Origin: CANMIH01 sp049116335
Lineage (GTDB): Bacteria; Pseudomonadota; Alphaproteobacteria; Rhodobacterales; Rhodobacteraceae
Assembly: GCA_049116335.1 (NCBI GenBank)
Contig: JAGDYZ010000046.1
Span: 1 to 64,000 of the forward strand
Length of the DNA: 64,000 nt
Reading direction: 5' to 3'
Shown here: piece by piece, positions 8,375-16,494 of the stretch
How the letters are laid out: each line of letters starts with the position of its first letter
Position numbering within the stretch: the stretch's first letter is position 1
Notes under the pieces: model-generated
Seen by the model: the letters and a program-made list of their open reading frames with translations, nothing else
Database searches by the model: none
What the model was told of the DNA's origin: nothing
Program-made: the position numbers and the translations under genes

Positions 8375-9313
8375 ATGACTGCTCTTGACCGACCTTCGGT
8401 TGGGAAGTCTGTGGTTGCCTATGTCGCCAGCTGGTTCAAACCGGCTGGCGGTCAACGGCAAGACTGGGTGGCCTATGTGCTTCTGGCCCCCGTTCTTCTC
8501 TTGTTTGCTTTGGGGGTCTTGTACCCTCTTTTCGAAACCGTCCGTGTCAGCTTCCTTGACTGGACCGGGCTGGGCCGTCCCAAGCCCGCTGGGATCGAAA
8601 ACTATACCAAGCTGATAAGTGACCCCAACTTTCTGAATGCTCTTAAAGTCACGCTGACCTGGACGGTCGCAACGACGTTCTTCTCGGTGCTCTTTGGCTG
8701 GACCATTGCACTTGTGTCCGGGCTGGATGCCAAACGGACATTGGTGTTCCGCGTGGCGATCTTTGCCGCCTATGGTGTGTCCGAAGTGGCCAGTGGCGTG
8801 ATCTGGTTGGGGATCGTGCAACCAGACTTTGGATTGATCAACTCCGTGCTGCGGGCCATCGGGCTGGATCAATGGGCCTATCCATGGCTTGGCGATGCCA
8901 ATACAGCCATGGTTGTCCTGGTGGCGGCCTATGTCTGGACACAGACCGGCCTGCCTTTGTTGACCTGTTATGCGGCGATTGTGGCCATCCCGCGCAGCCA
9001 GATCGAAGCGGCCTATGTGGATGGCGCAAGCCATATGCAGGTGCTGCGGCACATTCTCATTCCCTACTCCTTGCCGGGATTGAAGGTGGCGGTCTTCCTT
9101 GTGCTGCTCAATTCGCTCAAGGCCTTTGATCTGATCCACGCGATGACAGAAGGCGGACCAGTGCGCGGCACAGAAACGGTTGGCTACTTCATGTTCAAAG
9201 AAGCGGTGGTCTACTTCAAGCAGGGCTATGGTGCGGCCAGTACGGTTGTTCTTTTGCTGGCGGTGATTGTGGTCTCGATCCCCCTCATTCGCGAAAGGTC
9301 GTCGGACACATGA
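8375..9313 (+). CDS. Sugar ABC importer permease (MalF/UgpA type)
   Basis: A 312-residue inner-membrane permease of a CUT1 importer, with about six transmembrane helices after a cytoplasmic N-terminus. The EAA loop that contacts the ATPase is visible as IEAAYVDGASHMQVLRHI near residue 210. The gene starts 33 bases after the binding-protein gene, and its stop overlaps the next permease start (ATGA at 9310-9313), implying translational coupling. It should form the heterodimeric channel with the product of 9310-10137. Confidence 0.92.
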   Translation: MTALDRPSVGKSVVAYVASWFKPAGGQRQDWVAYVLLAPVLLLFALGVLYPLFETVRVSFLDWTGLGRPKPAGIENYTKLISDPNFLNALKVTLTWTVATTFFSVLFGWTIALVSGLDAKRTLVFRVAIFAAYGVSEVASGVIWLGIVQPDFGLINSVLRAIGLDQWAYPWLGDANTAMVVLVAAYVWTQTGLPLLTCYAAIVAIPRSQIEAAYVDGASHMQVLRHILIPYSLPGLKVAVFLVLLNSLKAFDLIHAMTEGGPVRGTETVGYFMFKEAVVYFKQGYGAASTVVLLLAVIVVSIPLIRERSSDT

Positions 9314-10137
9314 ATGATATCTACAAACCGCCGCTGTGGCCGATGGTGTTGATTGGCGTGGTGTCCCTGATCTGGGTACTGCCGCTGATCGGGATTATCA
9401 TGACCTCGACCCGCCCCGAAGGGGAAACCCTGAAGGGATGGTGGAACATTGAGGAATTCACGCTGACGCTTGAGGCCTGGCGCGAAGTCTGGGTGAACTA
9501 TCCGCTTTGGGATGCCCTGTGGAACTCGATCAAAATCGCGGGCCTGTCCTCGTTGGGGTCGATTCTTTTGGCACCCATGGGGGCCTATGCCTTTGCCTTC
9601 CTCAACTTTCCCGGCAAAAAGGTTACCTTTTTGCTGTTGGTGAATGCCTTTGTGATCCCGAACCAGATCCTGATCATCCCGTTGTTCACCCTGTGGCGCA
9701 ACGTGGGTCTGATCGACAATATCTTCTCGGTGATCATTCCCTTTGTTGCCTTGTCCATGGCCTGGGCCGTGTTTCTGGTGCGCAACTATCTGGTCGATTT
9801 CCCACGATCTCTGATCGATGCGGCGCATATTGATGGCTGTGGCCATGTGCGGACCTTCTGGTCGGTTGTTCTGCCAAATGCGCTAACTCCTATGGCTGCG
9901 GTCGGGATCTTGCAGTTCATGTGGACCTGGAACTCGTTGATGTTGCCGATGCTGTTCTTGCGCGAGAACATCCCGCTCCCGGTGCTGCTGACCAAGATCA
10001 AAGGCACCTATGAACCAAACTGGGATCAGGTGGCTGTCGCCACGATCATCACCTCGGTCATCCCTCTTCTTATCTTCCTGTATTTCCAGAAATATTTTGC
10101 TGCGGGTGCAAGCAATCAATCTGGTCAAAAGGGATAG
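9310..10137 (+). CDS. Sugar ABC importer permease (MalG/UgpE type)
   Basis: A 275-residue inner-membrane permease, the second channel subunit of the CUT1 importer. The EAA-type loop appears as IDAAHIDGCGHVRTFWSV near residue 170, and six hydrophobic segments are evident. It overlaps the preceding permease gene by four bases and is followed 23 bases later by the ATPase gene. Confidence 0.92.
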   Translation: MNDIYKPPLWPMVLIGVVSLIWVLPLIGIIMTSTRPEGETLKGWWNIEEFTLTLEAWREVWVNYPLWDALWNSIKIAGLSSLGSILLAPMGAYAFAFLNFPGKKVTFLLLVNAFVIPNQILIIPLFTLWRNVGLIDNIFSVIIPFVALSMAWAVFLVRNYLVDFPRSLIDAAHIDGCGHVRTFWSVVLPNALTPMAAVGILQFMWTWNSLMLPMLFLRENIPLPVLLTKIKGTYEPNWDQVAVATIITSVIPLLIFLYFQKYFAAGASNQSGQKG

Positions 10138-10160
10138 AGGCGCAGTAGCGAGAATAGAAA

Positions 10161-11264
10161 ATGGCAAGTATTGCTTTGAATAATCTGGTGAAAGAATTCG
10201 GCGAGACGCGGGTTCTTCACAGTATCGATCTCGACATCAAAGACGGAGAGTTTGTGGTGTTTGTCGGGCCCTCCGGCTGTGGCAAATCCACAACCCTGCG
10301 CATGGTGGCCGGGCTTGAATCGGTGAGCAGCGGTGAAATCCGCATTGGTGATCGTGAGGTCAGCGGGCTTGCGCCCAAAGATCGCGGCATCTCCATGGTG
10401 TTTCAGGACTACGCGCTTTACCCGCATATGACGGTGCGCAAAAATCTAGGCTTCGGATTGAAAGTGTCGGGTACACCGGCGGCCGAGATCACGCAGAAGG
10501 TGGATGAAGCGGCCAAGATGCTTGGGCTTGAACAGCTTTTGGACCGCAAACCAAAACAGTTGTCAGGTGGTCAGCGTCAAAGGGTTGCAATGGGCCGCGC
10601 AATTGTCCGAAGCCCCGAGGTCTATCTGTTTGATGAACCGCTTTCGAACCTTGACGCAAAACTGCGGACGCAGATGCGCTCAGAGATCAAACGCCTGCAC
10701 AAGAAAGTGCGCAATACCATCATCTATGTGACGCACGATCAGATCGAAGCCATGACAATGGCAGACCGGATTGTGGTGATGCGCGGTGGTCATATCGAAC
10801 AGGTGGGGACACCAAGCGAACTGTTCAAATCTCCGGCCAATGTCTTTGTTGCAACCTTCATCGGATCGCCGCCAATGGCGATGGTTGACGGCGAGATTGT
10901 CACAGACGGGGCATCGCCAATGTTCCAGGCAGTTAATGGCCCTCTTCTGCCCATTCCTGCGCGTTTGCGGGACAAAGTGAAGGTCGGTCAGAAAGTGTTC
11001 TACGGCATCCGCTCAGATTCCTTCTCACCGGTTGGGCATTCCTTGCCGCGGGCAGGAGAGGTGCACCAGATGAGCTGTACGGTGGATCATGTCGAGCCAC
11101 TTGGGGCGGAGACTTTGATCTCAGTGGCGTTGGGGACATCGACGGTATTGTCGAAAATGTTCAATCCGTCTGAGGTTGATATCGATGAGACCCGCGCGTT
11201 TGAGCTCGAGCTTGACGGCTGCTACCTTTTTGACAAAGGAACTGAACAATCCCTTGATCTTTAG
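10161..11264 (+). CDS. Sugar ABC importer ATP-binding protein (UgpC/MalK family)
   Basis: A 367-residue ATPase that powers the CUT1 importer. Visible motifs are Walker A GPSGCGKST, Q-loop FQDYALYPH, signature LSGGQRQR, Walker B YLFDEPLSNLD and the switch His in VTHDQ. The C-terminal third (about 240-367) is the TOBE-type regulatory domain of the MalK/UgpC subfamily. It closes the four-gene importer operon and is followed by a terminator at 11339-11360. MalK-type ATPases may serve several importers, so it could also energise other systems in the cell. Confidence 0.92.
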   Translation: MASIALNNLVKEFGETRVLHSIDLDIKDGEFVVFVGPSGCGKSTTLRMVAGLESVSSGEIRIGDREVSGLAPKDRGISMVFQDYALYPHMTVRKNLGFGLKVSGTPAAEITQKVDEAAKMLGLEQLLDRKPKQLSGGQRQRVAMGRAIVRSPEVYLFDEPLSNLDAKLRTQMRSEIKRLHKKVRNTIIYVTHDQIEAMTMADRIVVMRGGHIEQVGTPSELFKSPANVFVATFIGSPPMAMVDGEIVTDGASPMFQAVNGPLLPIPARLRDKVKVGQKVFYGIRSDSFSPVGHSLPRAGEVHQMSCTVDHVEPLGAETLISVALGTSTVLSKMFNPSEVDIDETRAFELELDGCYLFDKGTEQSLDL

Positions 11265-11338
11265 GGGGAGCGCTAAGCTGAGAAAAAACTCTTCTAACAG
11301 GGTTAATCTCGGTTTGCGTTCTTTTTGCAGAAGCAAAA

Positions 11339-11360
11339 AAACGGGCCTTACGGCCCGTTT
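11339..11360 (+). terminator. Rho-independent terminator of the CUT1 operon
   Basis: The stem AAACGGGCC (11339-11347), loop TTAC and stem GGCCCGTTT (11352-11360) are followed by TAGTTTGTT. An upstream A-run gives partial activity for the converging aminotransferase transcript. Confidence 0.8.
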
Positions 11361-11424
11361 TAGTTTGTTGCGCGGATGTGGGGCAGAGTGTTGGGATACG
11401 TGAATTTCTCAGCCCCCCCAAAGC

Positions 11425-12753
11425 TCACTCTTCGAGTTTGAGCTGTTCCAGCGCCTGACCGGCGGCCTCTACGGTCCGGTCGATGTCGTCCTGAGTGTGT
11501 TCGGTGCAACTCAGGTTGTGGAGTATGCGGTTCCCGGTGAAGAAGATGCCCTGCTGGCGCATCAACTGTGAGAACCGACCATATTTCGCCAGATCAGCTG
11601 ACGCGCAGAAATCTCGATAGGATGTGATCTCGTCAAGATCGGTGAACACCGGGTGGAACATCGAGCCGATATTCTGAACCCGCATGTTTTGATCAGTGTC
11701 GCGGGCTACTTGATTAAGGCGCTGCGTCATCTCATCGCCAATGGCGTTGATTTTGGTCCAGCCTGCATTGTTGTCCTTTGACATCTCTTCCAGCATGGTT
11801 TTTGCGGCATAGAGGCCAAGGCGCGGTGCGTTGTGGCTGCCATAGTGCAATACCTTGCCGTATTCGATGCTTTCCATGATGTGGTTTGGTCCGGCAATCG
11901 CAGCGACCGGGAAACCCTGGCCCAATGCTTTGCCAAAAGTCACGATATCGGGTTGCAGATCATAGAGTTCAGCAGCGCCACCGGGGGCAACACGAAATCC
12001 CGTCACGGTTTCATCTAGATAGAACAGCACATCATAGGCGCGACACATCTCTTGGACCTGTTTCAGATAGCCGGGTTTGGGCGGGATCACACCCATGTTC
12101 GACATAGCACCTTCCATCACCACACAGGCGATTTCATGGCCGTGGGTTTTGAGCTTGCGCTCAAGGGCGTCAATGTCATTCCAGACACAGACCAGCGTGT
12201 CTTCCCAGCTGCCCGGTGTCAGACCGGAGCTGTCGGGGATGCGCACGGGATCATTGGGGTGGCCCAGTGTGGTCACGGGCTGTGGGTTGGTGCTGACGAG
12301 AAGCCCATCATACCAGCCATGGTAATGGCCTTCGAACTTTAGGATTTTGCGTTTACCTGTAATGCCACGTGCCATGCGTACGCCGGTCATACAGGCTTCC
12401 GTGCCGGTGTTGGCAAAGCGCACTTTGTCAACATGTGGCAACATGCCGACCATCAATTCAGCCGCCTCAACCTCAACCTCAAGCGCCGTGGCGAAATGGG
12501 TGCCGCCCATCACCTTATCTTGCACTACTTCGACGATTTTTGGGTGGGCATGTCCCAGAGGCAGGCAGCCAAATGAGAGCTGCCAGTCAAGATACTCATT
12601 GCCATCCACATCCCAAAGCCGCGCGCCTTTGCCTTCGCGGATATAGGCGGGGTAAGGGGCATAATTCATCGGGCCGCGGCTGGCGGAGCTGCAGCCTTCA
12701 ACCAGGACCTCCATGGCGCGGTCGAACAGGTGTTTCGAGGTGTCGGTTTGCAT
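11425..12753 (-). CDS. Class III aminotransferase resembling glutamate-1-semialdehyde 2,1-aminomutase
   Basis: A 442-residue PLP enzyme. Landmarks are the pyridine-ring Asp in FYLDETVTGFRV, the Schiff-base Lys in TFGKALGQGFPVA, and the GSAM-like NTGTEACMTGVRMAR and KFEGHYHGWYDG segments. It looks like the aminomutase branch rather than the GABA-transaminase branch of class III. Its pairing with an unrelated oxidoreductase argues that it is not the tetrapyrrole hemL gene. The ATG at 12753 follows GGAGA at good spacing; an ATG at 12765 overlaps the upstream stop as TAATG. It is co-transcribed with the gene at 12765-13838. The substrate is unknown. Confidence 0.85.
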   Translation of the reverse strand: MQTDTSKHLFDRAMEVLVEGCSSASRGPMNYAPYPAYIREGKGARLWDVDGNEYLDWQLSFGCLPLGHAHPKIVEVVQDKVMGGTHFATALEVEVEAAELMVGMLPHVDKVRFANTGTEACMTGVRMARGITGKRKILKFEGHYHGWYDGLLVSTNPQPVTTLGHPNDPVRIPDSSGLTPGSWEDTLVCVWNDIDALERKLKTHGHEIACVVMEGAMSNMGVIPPKPGYLKQVQEMCRAYDVLFYLDETVTGFRVAPGGAAELYDLQPDIVTFGKALGQGFPVAAIAGPNHIMESIEYGKVLHYGSHNAPRLGLYAAKTMLEEMSKDNNAGWTKINAIGDEMTQRLNQVARDTDQNMRVQNIGSMFHPVFTDLDEITSYRDFCASADLAKYGRFSQLMRQQGIFFTGNRILHNLSCTEHTQDDIDRTVEAAGQALEQLKLEE

Positions 12754-12764
12754 AAAGATCTCCA

Positions 12765-13838
12765 TTAGCCCGAGATGGCCGAAAGCAGGACTTGGGCCTG
12801 CGCTTGGGCATTTTCGGGTGTCAGCATGTCAGGTGCCTTGCCTAAGAGGGCGTGCAAGGCGGCGAGCGTTGTGTCGCTGTAGACAATGGTTCCGTCTGAA
12901 GTGACTTCGGAAATGCCATCCCAAGGCAAGGAGGCCTCGTTGGTTGCAACTGCGTGATCAAGACTCCACGCGGGAGGGAGTGTGATCTCAAACTGCCCGT
13001 TACAGCACGTGACGGGATAGCCCCCTATCAAGGTGCCGATGCCGGGCAAATGGGTGTCAACTGGAGTGGCTGAAGTCAGTGCGCGCAGAGCCTGCACCCC
13101 CGCCGAGGCTGTGACACGGTTGAAGTGCAGGTCATAGGGAAAGTCGAAGGGCTGGTAGAGAGCCTCGGTTGCAATGTCGGTGACATCACGATCGCCCACT
13201 GTTGCCCGTAGAAGGTAAGGCGGAAGTTCGGAGGCCGTTTTTGCGTTCAGGACGTGGTATTCAAACGCGTGCTGGGCCACCATCTGGACTTTGACGTCTC
13301 GGGCGTGGCAACCCATCTTTGCAGCCACATAGCTTTGAATTTTGGGCAGTGGTTCTTGCACGTTGCCAATGCCACAGGTCGGGCCAAAGCCAGTGCGGTT
13401 CAACACAGGGTTGATTACATCCGGGTAAGACGCTCCTATCCAAACCGCGTTGCAATCGGCTTGTGCCATGCCCGCCCGCAGCGTGCTCATGAGCGACAGG
13501 TGCAGCGAGGTGAAGGCAGCAAAAGGCAGCTCAATGCCTTTGTTATCGGTCTGCCACCATGGCATCAGGCTCGGGGCAGTGAAGATGTAATCCGGACTGA
13601 TTTCACGAAGTTTGAGGGCAAAGCCAGGGTCATTGAAGTCAAGTTCTTCTGAACGAATGTTGGGAAATAACCCCTCAAGCCCGGCGCCAATTGCAGCATT
13701 ATTCGCACGCGCCTGGGCTTTTTTCCGGTCTCGACTTGCCACAATAATTGTGTCGAATAGGTCAGCGCGGGCCACGGCCTCAAGCAGGCTTGTTCCAAGC
13801 TCGCCAAGCGACAGAATGAGTAAAGTGGGGCGCGACAT
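12765..13838 (-). CDS. Uncharacterised Rossmann-fold NAD(P)-binding protein
   Basis: A 357-residue protein I cannot assign to a named family. The N-terminus reads LLILSLGELGTSLLEAV, a beta-alpha-beta with a Gly-rich turn, followed by TIIVASRDRKKA, where the basic residues after strand two suggest NADP. The middle part (NVQEPLPKIQSYVAAKMG) recalls the malate/lactate-dehydrogenase or saccharopine-dehydrogenase superfamily only vaguely. GAGGAGA lies 7 bases before the ATG at 13838. It is the first gene of a two-gene operon with the aminomutase-like enzyme, so the pair may interconvert an amino and a keto or hydroxy compound. That is inference. Confidence 0.75.
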   Translation of the reverse strand: MSRPTLLILSLGELGTSLLEAVARADLFDTIIVASRDRKKAQARANNAAIGAGLEGLFPNIRSEELDFNDPGFALKLREISPDYIFTAPSLMPWWQTDNKGIELPFAAFTSLHLSLMSTLRAGMAQADCNAVWIGASYPDVINPVLNRTGFGPTCGIGNVQEPLPKIQSYVAAKMGCHARDVKVQMVAQHAFEYHVLNAKTASELPPYLLRATVGDRDVTDIATEALYQPFDFPYDLHFNRVTASAGVQALRALTSATPVDTHLPGIGTLIGGYPVTCCNGQFEITLPPAWSLDHAVATNEASLPWDGISEVTSDGTIVYSDTTLAALHALLGKAPDMLTPENAQAQAQVLLSAISG

Positions 13839-13876
13839 GGGTTGGTCTCCTCGACTGATTTCGAAGATATAGGTTC

Positions 13877-13892
13877 GTTTCAAATATGAAAC
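13877..13892. promoter_or_regulatory. Candidate operator for the XRE-cupin regulator
   Basis: GTTTCAAATATGAAAC has 6-bp perfect arms around AATA. It lies between the divergent oxidoreductase-aminotransferase operon and the XRE-cupin gene, which is the position expected for an autoregulatory operator. A looser copy of the half-sites occurs near 13966-13981. Confidence 0.45.
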
Positions 13893-14023
13893 AAGGGGAA
13901 TTTAACCCACACTCTGATAGGCGTGACTTTCTTTATGGTTGTGCTTCCACTCACCTTCGCTCTAAATGAAATCTCGTTTTGCGTCTTTGCGGACGCCGCT
14001 CTTAAAAGGTGCACCGAAAATTC

Positions 14024-14614
14024 ATGTCCCAGGCTGAAACACACACTGACACCGAAGACGATAGTTCAACTTTGAAAATCGGCGAGGTGATCCGAAAGCT
14101 GCGGCAGAGGAAAGGCATCTCTTTGTCTCAGCTGGCTGTGCAAGCGGGTGTCTCGAAATCGAACCTCTCGAAAATCGAAAATTGTGTGATTTCGCCGACC
14201 TTCGATACGATTGATCGTGTGGCCAGGGGGCTGGGTGTGGCAAGCGCGAGCCTGTTGTCAGCGCAATCTGCCGTTCAATCGCAACCCTCGTTTACAGATA
14301 AAGGGGCCGGGTTGCGATCAGAGAGCGACAAATACGGCTTTGAGTATCTGTTCTCGGATATGGACAACCGACGCATGGTGCCCCTGATCGCAACGGTCAA
14401 ACCACAGGAAACAGAAGAATTTCCCGCATCCTCCTCCCATGGCGGGGAAGAGTTTTTCTTTGTTCTTGAAGGGGACATCACGTTTCACTGTGATGACCAG
14501 CCCCCGCGAGAAATGTCTGTTGGGGATGCGGTCTATTTCAACAGCAAACTGCGGCATCTGGTGCGCAATCGAAATGGATCTGAGGCGCGCCTGCTGTGGG
14601 TTTGGCTGGCCTGA
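14024..14614 (+). CDS. XRE family transcriptional regulator with C-terminal cupin domain
   Basis: A 196-residue regulator. The N-terminal helix-turn-helix covers about residues 20-75 (RKLRQRKGISLSQLAVQAGVS). The C-terminal cupin barrel covers about 110-195 (HGGEEFFFVLEGDITFHC, GDAVYFNSKLRHLVRN). Such proteins sense a small ligand in the cupin and control adjacent catabolic genes. It is divergent from the oxidoreductase-aminomutase pair, and the palindrome at 13877-13892 lies between them. The start at 14024 is chosen over GTG 14009 because AAAAGGTG then lies upstream at a usable distance. The CoA-transferase gene converges on it 16 bases downstream. Confidence 0.88.
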   Translation: MSQAETHTDTEDDSSTLKIGEVIRKLRQRKGISLSQLAVQAGVSKSNLSKIENCVISPTFDTIDRVARGLGVASASLLSAQSAVQSQPSFTDKGAGLRSESDKYGFEYLFSDMDNRRMVPLIATVKPQETEEFPASSSHGGEEFFFVLEGDITFHCDDQPPREMSVGDAVYFNSKLRHLVRNRNGSEARLLWVWLA

Positions 14615-14630
14615 ACGGCCAGCCAAAACT

Positions 14631-15740
14631 TTATTTGGTACGCGGCAGTTTTGGGGCCGATTTTGACAGCGCAAGCTCAGCATCCGAGAATTTCCAAGGG
14701 CCACGCACGCCTTTGACCCCTTCGGGGGCGATGATCATGCCACGCGCCTGAACCTGGGGGTCGTCAAAGGCTTCGCCAATGGAGTTGATTGGACCAGCCG
14801 GCACGGTTGCGGCCTCCAGAGCCGCCAGAACATCTGCCTTGTTCCAATGGCTGAGTGATGCCTCGATCTCTTGGGTCAGCACCACACGATTGGCCACACG
14901 CAGTCCGTTTGTGGCGTAATCGGGATTTTCTGCCAGATCGGGGCGGTCAATCACGCCGCAGAACCGCTGGAACTGGCCGTCATTGCCAACGGCCAGAATG
15001 AAGTGCCCGTCGGCAACAGGAAGCACTTGATACGGCGAGATATTTGGATGGTCGTTGCCTTTGCGCATCGGGCTTTCACCCGTGGTGAGGTAATTCATCG
15101 CCTGATTGGCCAGCATCGCGGTGGCGCAATCCAAGAGAGACATGTCGATGTGTTGACCTTTGCCGGTGTGGTGCCGCTGCTCAACCGCGGCCAGAATGCC
15201 GATGGTGCCATAGAGGCCCGTCACCACGTCGGTCACCGCAACGCCGACCTTCTGGGGTTGGCGATCCGGTTCACCGGTGATCGACATGAGCCCGGACATA
15301 CCTTGGATCAGAAAGTCATAGCCCGCACGTTTGGCGTAGGGGCCATCCTGCCCAAACCCGGTGATCGAACAATAGATCAGGCGCGGATTGAGGTCCTTAA
15401 GGCTGTTATAGTCCAGTCCGTATTTTGCGAGCCCACCTACCTTGAAATTCTCGATCAGAATATCTGCGTCAGCAATCAGGTCACGCACCTGTTGTTGGCC
15501 CTCTGGCGTGCGAAAATCGGCGACAACAGTGTCTTTTCCGCGATTGGCGGCATAGAAATAGGCCGCAGTTTTGTCGCCGTCGCGTTCGATAAAGGGTGGG
15601 CCCCAGCTGCGGGTGTCGTCCCCGGTTTCGGCCTCAACCTTGATGACGTCGGCACCTAGATCTGCAAGCGACTGGCCAATCCAGGGCCCGGCCAGAATAC
15701 GGGCCAATTCGACCACTTTCAGTCCTTGAAGAGGGGACAT
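14631..15740 (-). CDS. CaiB/BaiF (class III) CoA transferase
   Basis: A 369-residue family III CoA transferase. The N-terminus (LKVVELARILAGPWIGQSLADLGADVIKVE) and the catalytic Asp region GQHIDMSLLDCATAM are typical. Members move CoA between carboxylic acids (formyl/oxalate, carnitine, bile acid and others), and the substrate cannot be read from sequence. AAGGA lies 7 bases before the ATG at 15740. It follows the XRE-cupin gene at 15780-16361 in the same direction and is probably in its operon. It may activate a carboxylic acid made by the neighbouring aminotransferases, which is inference. Confidence 0.9.
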   Translation of the reverse strand: MSPLQGLKVVELARILAGPWIGQSLADLGADVIKVEAETGDDTRSWGPPFIERDGDKTAAYFYAANRGKDTVVADFRTPEGQQQVRDLIADADILIENFKVGGLAKYGLDYNSLKDLNPRLIYCSITGFGQDGPYAKRAGYDFLIQGMSGLMSITGEPDRQPQKVGVAVTDVVTGLYGTIGILAAVEQRHHTGKGQHIDMSLLDCATAMLANQAMNYLTTGESPMRKGNDHPNISPYQVLPVADGHFILAVGNDGQFQRFCGVIDRPDLAENPDYATNGLRVANRVVLTQEIEASLSHWNKADVLAALEAATVPAGPINSIGEAFDDPQVQARGMIIAPEGVKGVRGPWKFSDAELALSKSAPKLPRTK

Positions 15741-15779
15741 GTGCAATTCCTTTAGTGGGTTGAGCGCTGGGCTCGGAGA

Positions 15780-16361
15780 TCAGAGATAGGGGGGCGTGCA
15801 GGCCGAGATCAATTCGGCCGGACGGTCCGAGATGTTGCGAAACCGATGTGGGGCACGGCTATTAAACAGATAGGCGTCGCCTGCTTTGAGAATGCGGACT
15901 TCGTCTCCTACGGTCACTTCGATCTCGCCTGAAATGACGATCCCGCCTTCGTGCGAGTCGTGCTCAATCATAGCGTCGCCCGTGTCGGCGCCTGCTTCGT
16001 AGCGTTCCTGGAGAATTTGCAACCCATGGGCTTTGGCATCGCCCACCTGTTTGAGAGTAACTTTGCTCTGCGCCTTCTCGTCCCCTTGGTACAGCAAGGA
16101 CGTCAGATCACGCAGCTCAGAGGGAGTGAAAAAGGGCTTCTGCGCGTTGACCGCTTCGGGTTCAAAAAATTCTGACATGCTTATGCCAAACCCGCCTAGA
16201 ATTTTGCGCAAGGACGCCACGGATGGGCTGCTGCGGTTGGTTTCGATCATGGAGATTTGCCCATGGGGCACGCCAGCGGATTCAGCTAACTGTCTTTGCG
16301 AGAGGCCAAATTGAGTGCGCAGTGTTTTCAAGCGCCCGCCAACGTCGAATTCATCCGTCAT
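15780..16361 (-). CDS. XRE family transcriptional regulator with cupin domain (PuuR-like)
   Basis: A 193-residue regulator with an N-terminal helix-turn-helix (about 8-63, FGLSQRQLAESAGVPHGQIS) and a C-terminal cupin (about 115-190, HEGGIVISGEIEVTVGDE and LFNSRAPHRFRN). The layout matches PuuR, which represses putrescine and GABA catabolism. It is divergent from the omega-aminotransferase at 16495, and precedes the CoA-transferase gene in the same orientation. Control of both is likely. It is a distant paralogue of the regulator at 14024-14614. Confidence 0.9.
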   Translation of the reverse strand: MTDEFDVGGRLKTLRTQFGLSQRQLAESAGVPHGQISMIETNRSSPSVASLRKILGGFGISMSEFFEPEAVNAQKPFFTPSELRDLTSLLYQGDEKAQSKVTLKQVGDAKAHGLQILQERYEAGADTGDAMIEHDSHEGGIVISGEIEVTVGDEVRILKAGDAYLFNSRAPHRFRNISDRPAELISACTPPYL

Positions 16362-16413
16362 CCGAACTGATCCCTTGATGATTTGAAGGCACCTTAAGCG
16401 ATTCCGGCGAAGC

Positions 16414-16440
16414 TGCGCAATTTTTTACTGGTAATGCGCA
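16414..16440. promoter_or_regulatory. Paired TGCGCA motifs in a divergent promoter region
   Basis: TGCGCA occurs at 16414-16419 and 16435-16440, 21 bases apart (two helical turns), between the PuuR-like gene and the aminotransferase. This is a candidate regulator site. The motif is short and GC-rich, so the evidence is weak. Confidence 0.3.
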
Positions 16441-16494
16441 CAATATTGAGCAAGAAAAAGCTGAGAATCAAAGCGGCACTTGGAGGGTACGCAC

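Noticed and set aside
7088..9139. Long open frame on the minus strand (683 codons) opposite the CUT1 binding-protein and permease genes
   Set aside because: It is His/Gln/Arg-rich, shows no family motifs, spans two well-supported genes and their gap, and is explained by the codon bias of the plus-strand genes.
11425..12753. Assignment as the tetrapyrrole gene hemL
   Set aside because: The motifs are GSAM-like, but the operon partner and XRE-cupin control point to a catabolic role, so a generic name is safer.
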